Positions 59,574 to 64,000 of a stretch of DNA of 64,000 nt are shown one piece after another; within the stretch, counting starts at the first letter, position 1, and each line of letters begins with the position of its first letter. Position numbers and translations under genes: made by a program. The notes beneath the pieces were generated by a model, which worked only from the letters and a program-made list of their open reading frames with translations, had not been told where the DNA came from and ran no database searches. The stretch comes from Fibrobacter sp. (GTDB lineage: Bacteria; Fibrobacterota; Fibrobacteria; Fibrobacterales; Fibrobacteraceae), in NCBI GenBank assembly GCA_017526585.1, contig JAFXRC010000058.1:1-64000 (forward strand), in the 5' to 3' direction.

Positions 59574-59580
59574 TATTTTA
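59574..59580 (+). promoter_or_regulatory. Putative -10 box TATTTTA
   Basis: It lies five bases before the GTG of the PorU-like gene and overlaps its AGGG site, so it may be spurious. It is listed because it matches the recurrent motif. Confidence 0.2.
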
Positions 59581-59585
59581 GGGCA

Positions 59586-62500
59586 GTGAAGTTTTTCGTC
59601 GTTGCAATACTCTTTTTGATTCTCGGTGCGGCATCCCCGTTTGCGCGCGTCATCGAAGATTCCAGGAATCGTTTTGTCCTGGATGATGTCGTCATGGAAT
59701 CAAGTGTGCATGCTTGCAATTCCCCTGAAGACCGTGGGGCGATGTTCCTTCCGGAAAATGCTGCTTACCTCGACGGAAACTCGATGCCTTTTCGCCACTA
59801 CCGCGTGGCGCTACCTTCTCGGCAGAAACCTTCTGTTTCGGTGACGGACCAGAAGACGGTTCCTTTGAATAAAACCCTTTGTAAGGGTGGACCCGGCGGA
59901 GAAACCGATGTGTTGAAGTTCCTGCCGGTTGATGTGTCGGAACCCATGCTTCGCGATGGTCTTTGGATGACCGACGTTCGCGTTCCCCTTTATGTGAAAA
60001 ATGGAGGCTCCGTTTCCCTTCGCAAAAATTTTAGATTGACCGTGTCGTTTGCGTCTTCTGCTCAGGGGGTGAATCCGGGTGACCGCGCCCTTTCGCGAGT
60101 AGAGAACCCAAAGGCTGCTTCGCGTTTTGGAGTTTCGAAGTCGGGGGCTATCCGTGCGCTGCGTAAAAGCGCCTCTGATGCGGTATCCGACGTGACCTTC
60201 CTGGCGAAGTTCCAGGTGGGCGACAAGAATGTGGCGAACAACAGCGAAGATGGTTTGTACGCAGTGGAGTATAAGACGATTCGCACGGCACTTCTAGCTT
60301 GGCAGCGTCAAGAGGAACTGGACGGTATTCCGGTAGACCGTATCTGCCTCTATGGTGCGTCTCCCGATACGCTTGCAGAAATGGGTCCTGGATCAAGGGA
60401 ACGCAATCCGAATCAGATATTTGAAATCCCCATCGAAATACGCGACCATTCGTCCAGCGGAAGCAAGGCGGACGGTATTTTCGGTGAAGGGGACTCCCTG
60501 ATTTTTGTTGGCTACGGCAACGCTTTTTGGAAACGCGTGGATAGTGAAGACCCGTCTATCGAAAGTGGCAAGATGGATTATTTCCATTCCTATTCCCCTT
60601 ATTCGTTCTACCAGTATTTCCTGTTTGGATATAAGGATTCCGGCAAGGGCGCTCGCCTTTCGCAGAAGGTTTCGTCTCCGTCGGGAAGCGGAAAGGATAT
60701 CGCCTGGATGCGCTATGTTCGTGTCGAGCAGGACGCTCTTCTTCGTGACAGCTATTTTGGAAAGCCTCTCGATTGGGAATCCTCTTCGGGCAAAGAATGG
60801 TTCTGGCTTTGGCATTCCCGTTTCGATTCGACTTCAGTCAATTTGAACTCCGCCGCAACGAACCGCCTTCCGGGATTGGTGGAGGGGGGCAAGCAGTTCG
60901 TCGCGATTTCCTATTTCCCGCACCGTTCTGTATGGAAGGAGACGGCGGTACTTCCGCAAGACCAGCTTGCCAATGTGTACTTGTCGAGTTACAGCTATAG
61001 TAACCGCATGTCGTCGATTAATTTTGCAATGGAAGTTAATGGCGGTCGTCTGCATCGCTCCGCAATGACTCTTCTGCCGGGTGGAAACTTCCGCATGGAC
61101 AATCCTGGGCTCAAGGAAAGCGGAAACAGCTACAATCTGGAAATGCTGCCGAATGATCGTCAATATGACCGCTTTGACGGCTATAGCGTTGCCTACCAGT
61201 GGAAGCCTGTGGTCGATTCTGCGGAATGGTTGTTACCGGGGCGCGTGTCGGGTGTAATCAATGTGCCGGTACCTTCGAATACGCAGGTGCTCAAGTTCGT
61301 CGATATGCAGCCGATTGGATTCTTGCAAGCCTCGAATGGTTCGGCTAAGGATGAGGTCTCGCCAGAAACGGATGTCCGCTACCTGGCGGTTCGAAACGGT
61401 GCATACCGTTCGGGACTGATCGTAGAGGGATTTCCGGTACATGATGCTGGACTTCTCAAGGATCTCTCGCGTCCAAATTCGAAGCTTGAATATCTGATTA
61501 TAACGCCGCAGGAATTTGCCGCCCCGGCGAAGGCTCTCGCTGAATTCCGTTCGGATGGTTCCGCTTCGACGACCTATGCGACCTCGGTGGTGGCTGTCGA
61601 GGATATCTATAACCGTTATACGGGCGGTCGCCTTTCCCCGGTCGCGATTCGCAACTATATTTCGTATGTGTACTCGGTGTGCCCGAATCTGCGCTATGTG
61701 TTGCTTGTCGGAGCGGGCACCTACGATTACCGCGGCTTCAATAGCAAATTGAGTGCGTCCTATATGCCGCCGTTTGAAAAGGAAGACGCCGCGGTGGAAG
61801 ACTTCTTTGCGACTCTTGATTCGGGAGAAATTTGCCTGTACGGTAAATACGATTTGGATGTTGCGCTGGGACGCTTGCCGGTTTCGTCTGTTAGCGAATT
61901 CGCGAGTTATATCGAGAAGGTTAAGGACTACGAAAAACGTGGTGTGATGGATTTCTCGGATTGGCGTTCTACGCTGCTGCATACGGCAGACGATGCTAAG
62001 AACAACGGGGTGACGGATTACACGGAACATACGAAGCTCCAGGAAGAAATGGTCCGCGCTATTGACGCCATGGCGGAGCTTAAAGGGGAACGCTGGAATT
62101 TTAAGAAAATCTATTTGCTTGAATATCCCGAAGACGCCGCTGGTCAGAAAAAGGATGCCGCAGAAAACTTTATCAATATCTTGAACCAGGGAGCACTCTT
62201 TACTACCTATTTTGGACACGGTTCCAAGACGGATTGGGCTGCCGAGGGGCTTTTGAAGCCGAGCTATATTCCGAAGCTTTCCAACAAGGGACGTTATACT
62301 ATCCTGGGCTCGTTCTCCTGTACGGTAGGCCGCTTTGATGAAGGAAATGCCCGTTCCCTTTCCGAAGAGTTCCTCTTGACGCCTCATGTGGGGTCGATAG
62401 TGTCAATCGGTGCGACTCGTGAAACTTTTGCTGATTACAATGCGAAGTTTGGCAAGAACCTTTTGCTGAACGCCTTGACGAACAACGGTGAAACGATTGG

Positions 62501-63671
62501 CATGGCGATGCTTGCGACCAAGAGACAAGCGGGTCTCGATACATCAAGACAGCGTTATAACAATGAACGCTATGTGTTGCTGGGTGAACCTGTTATTCAG
62601 ATGCCGAGCAATGACTTGAAAATTTCGTTGGATTCCCCGATTGATTCTGTCAAGGCTCTCGACAAGATGACGCTTTCCGGCTCTGTTCAGGGGATGGATG
62701 ACGGTTATATCAATCTGGTGCTTAGGGAAGGCCGCCTGCAGAGAAGGCTTTCTCTCGAAGTCAATGACGACTCTGTCGATGTCTTTTATGATGGCGCCCT
62801 GATTTATTCGGAAAAAATTCCTGTGAAGGGCGGACGCTTCTCTACGGAATTCGTGACTCCACGCAAAATTTCGATCGGTGATACGGCTGCAGAATTTTCA
62901 GCCTGGGCGTATACGACCAAGAGTCCCTCTGTCGGAAAGTCCTGGATTCGCGACTTGGTGCTTGGCGGTATCTCGGATTATGCGGATTCCTTGAGTGATT
63001 CGATTCCGCCATCGATTCAGGTGCGTTCGTGTTATGCGGGTGGTCTTTCAGCGTCGTTTTCTGATGGAGAAACGGTCAAGCTGCAGTCCCCGGCATGCCT
63101 AGAAGTGGTTGTCGAAGATTCGACGGCAATCGACTATAGGGAGCAGGCGGATGAAGGCGTTTCTTTCGAGGTGGTGGGCGTGCAGAACCCCTTCCATCCG
63201 TGGCCGTTCCTGGAACAGACTTCCAAGCGCGCCAAGGTCCGCATGAACTTCAGTACGGAACAGTACCCGCCAGGAAAGTACCTTTTCAAGGTGGCGGCAA
63301 ACGATGTGCTGGACAATAGGGCTGTCAAGACGCTTCAGCTGGAAATCACCGACGACATGAAGGCTGGTCTTGCCGATGTGTTCAATGTTCCCAATCCGAT
63401 GGGCAAGAAGGGCACGACTTTCTACTTTAAGAATTTGGCTGTCGATAGAGAAAGTAAAGTCGATATCTTTATCTACAACCAGAATGGCAAATTGGTGCGC
63501 GTCATCAAGAATGCGGTTTCGGGTGTAACACATTGGAATGGTCATGACAATCATGGTCGCTTGCTTGCGAATGGCCTGTACCATTATGTGGTGCGCAGTA
63601 CCGTGTCGGCTACTGAAAAGTTCGGGCAGAAAACTTGGACTAAAAAACAGAAACTACTGATTTCGAGGTAA
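59586..63671 (+). CDS. Type IX secretion PorU-like C25 cysteine peptidase
   Basis: This 1361-residue exported protein has a signal peptide and a gingipain-like C25 peptidase domain (about 640-1030). The catalytic histidine is H878 in YFGHGSKTDWAAEG and the cysteine C912 in GSFSCTVGRFDEGN. The family is PorU, the surface sortase that cleaves C-terminal signals of type IX cargo and attaches them to A-LPS. The C-terminal end (about 1270-1361; FNVPNPMGKKGTTFYF ... LANGLYHYVVRS) is a FlgD/Ig-like or type IX sorting-like domain. Fibrobacter is known to encode type IX components. The start is a GTG with an AGGG site. Confidence 0.85.
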   Translation: MKFFVVAILFLILGAASPFARVIEDSRNRFVLDDVVMESSVHACNSPEDRGAMFLPENAAYLDGNSMPFRHYRVALPSRQKPSVSVTDQKTVPLNKTLCKGGPGGETDVLKFLPVDVSEPMLRDGLWMTDVRVPLYVKNGGSVSLRKNFRLTVSFASSAQGVNPGDRALSRVENPKAASRFGVSKSGAIRALRKSASDAVSDVTFLAKFQVGDKNVANNSEDGLYAVEYKTIRTALLAWQRQEELDGIPVDRICLYGASPDTLAEMGPGSRERNPNQIFEIPIEIRDHSSSGSKADGIFGEGDSLIFVGYGNAFWKRVDSEDPSIESGKMDYFHSYSPYSFYQYFLFGYKDSGKGARLSQKVSSPSGSGKDIAWMRYVRVEQDALLRDSYFGKPLDWESSSGKEWFWLWHSRFDSTSVNLNSAATNRLPGLVEGGKQFVAISYFPHRSVWKETAVLPQDQLANVYLSSYSYSNRMSSINFAMEVNGGRLHRSAMTLLPGGNFRMDNPGLKESGNSYNLEMLPNDRQYDRFDGYSVAYQWKPVVDSAEWLLPGRVSGVINVPVPSNTQVLKFVDMQPIGFLQASNGSAKDEVSPETDVRYLAVRNGAYRSGLIVEGFPVHDAGLLKDLSRPNSKLEYLIITPQEFAAPAKALAEFRSDGSASTTYATSVVAVEDIYNRYTGGRLSPVAIRNYISYVYSVCPNLRYVLLVGAGTYDYRGFNSKLSASYMPPFEKEDAAVEDFFATLDSGEICLYGKYDLDVALGRLPVSSVSEFASYIEKVKDYEKRGVMDFSDWRSTLLHTADDAKNNGVTDYTEHTKLQEEMVRAIDAMAELKGERWNFKKIYLLEYPEDAAGQKKDAAENFINILNQGALFTTYFGHGSKTDWAAEGLLKPSYIPKLSNKGRYTILGSFSCTVGRFDEGNARSLSEEFLLTPHVGSIVSIGATRETFADYNAKFGKNLLLNALTNNGETIGMAMLATKRQAGLDTSRQRYNNERYVLLGEPVIQMPSNDLKISLDSPIDSVKALDKMTLSGSVQGMDDGYINLVLREGRLQRRLSLEVNDDSVDVFYDGALIYSEKIPVKGGRFSTEFVTPRKISIGDTAAEFSAWAYTTKSPSVGKSWIRDLVLGGISDYADSLSDSIPPSIQVRSCYAGGLSASFSDGETVKLQSPACLEVVVEDSTAIDYREQADEGVSFEVVGVQNPFHPWPFLEQTSKRAKVRMNFSTEQYPPGKYLFKVAANDVLDNRAVKTLQLEITDDMKAGLADVFNVPNPMGKKGTTFYFKNLAVDRESKVDIFIYNQNGKLVRVIKNAVSGVTHWNGHDNHGRLLANGLYHYVVRSTVSATEKFGQKTWTKKQKLLISR

Positions 63672-63673
63672 TA

Positions 63674-64000
63674 ATGGATTTAAGAGAAAAACCGGGCAAG
63701 GTTCAGACTTTTTTGGAACTGATGCTGCGTTTTCGTCTGATTGCACTTGTGGTGATTGTGGTTGCAACGGTCACGTTTGCAGCGACAAGGTTGTCTGAAA
63801 TCGTGAGCCTTCCGCTGGGGGCTTCCGAAGCGTTTGGCATGTGGATTGCCGAAATAGAGAATATACAGGGGGTATGGAGCTCGGCTCAGTACCTAACCGT
63901 TGCTGGGCTTGCCTGCGTTGTGATGCTGTTTGTCTTTGGCGGAATTCGTGCAGGAATCGCCTCCATTGTTTCAACAGCGCTTTCCCTTGCCGCCTTGTAT
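63674..64000 (+). CDS. Membrane protein, N-terminal part (truncated by window edge)
   Basis: The first 109 residues are open to the window end. They include three hydrophobic segments (LIALVVIVVATVTFAAT, TVAGLACVVMLFVFGGI and a third at the edge). GAGG lies in the PorU stop region and the ATG follows two bases after it, so the gene is coupled to PorU. The family cannot be told from this part; it might be a sensor or cyclase-type membrane domain, or a type IX component. Confidence 0.6.
   Translation, partial: MDLREKPGKVQTFLELMLRFRLIALVVIVVATVTFAATRLSEIVSLPLGASEAFGMWIAEIENIQGVWSSAQYLTVAGLACVVMLFVFGGIRAGIASIVSTALSLAALY

Noticed and set aside
1..64000. tRNA, rRNA, prophage, IS or integrase genes
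   Set aside because: I looked for cloverleaf ends, rRNA-like stretches and transposase/integrase motifs and saw none in the gaps or frames; a tool-based scan was not possible.

Overview
The window comes from a bacterium of the phylum Fibrobacterota, most likely a Fibrobacter species. Three genes carry the FISUMP domain (Fibrobacter succinogenes major paralogous domain). There is also a cytosolic GH8 exo-oligoxylanase, a large C25-peptidase protein of the PorU (type IX secretion) kind, serine-rich linkers, many lipoproteins and OmpA-type proteins, and a fumarate reductase/succinate dehydrogenase iron-sulfur subunit. This fits a succinate-forming fibre degrader. The DNA is chromosomal housekeeping sequence with short intergenic gaps. 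I saw no phage, insertion sequence, CRISPR array, rRNA or tRNA.

Layout. 1-1.6 kb: end of the sdh/frd operon, then a PIN-type toxin-antitoxin pair. 1.7-6.0 kb: a polar amino-acid ABC transporter with one permease, one ATPase and three paralogous binding lipoproteins. 6.1-10.8 kb: a FloA-type flotillin with a membrane-anchored partner, a PEGA-domain protein, a DUF1007 protein and a small envelope protein. 10.8-15.1 kb: thioredoxin, hisF, tldD, a radical SAM protein and a thioredoxin-reductase-like flavoprotein. 15.1-17.2 kb: GH8 oligoxylanase and a MORN/FISUMP lipoprotein. 17.4-26 kb: yicC, a MetX-MetW fusion, dtd, fabV, asparaginase, two secreted or anchored metalloproteases and a DUF4416 protein. 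26-33.5 kb: comEC, an envelope protein, hisC-hisN and clpB. 33.8-41.3 kb: lipoprotein, outer-membrane proteins, pth, YihY, an OmpA lipid-free protein, cvfB and radC. 41.5-44.1 kb: an 879-residue OmpA protein with a seven-unit calcium-binding repeat. 44.2-49.8 kb: a small HTH-like protein, thyA, folA (with a seven-unit heptanucleotide array between them), a 7TM diguanylate cyclase, an MgtC/DUF4010 membrane protein and a ThiD-type kinase. 49.9-53.5 kb: two tandem FISUMP lipoproteins. 53.7-56.1 kb: typA/bipA and a receiver-like protein. 56.1-64 kb: a lamin-tail lipoprotein, a GGQ ribosome-rescue-like protein, and an operon of a lipoprotein, an exported protein, a PorU-like C25 peptidase and a truncated membrane protein.

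Themes. Pathway genes are scattered rather than clustered: histidine genes sit at 11 kb and 29-31 kb. Envelope proteins and lipoproteins dominate the genes of unknown function. The best candidates for new biology are the MetX-MetW fusion, the WV-type TSP3 repeat protein, the heptamer array in front of folA, the PorU operon with two uncharacterised exported partners, the third, pocket-altered binding protein of the ABC cluster, and the 14-bp direct repeats that bracket the toxin-antitoxin pair.

Recurrent TATATTT/TATTTTT boxes lie a short distance in front of many starts and probably act as the -10 element in this lineage; one is a perfect 16-bp palindrome between divergent genes. All calls come from reading the sequence; no database search was run.
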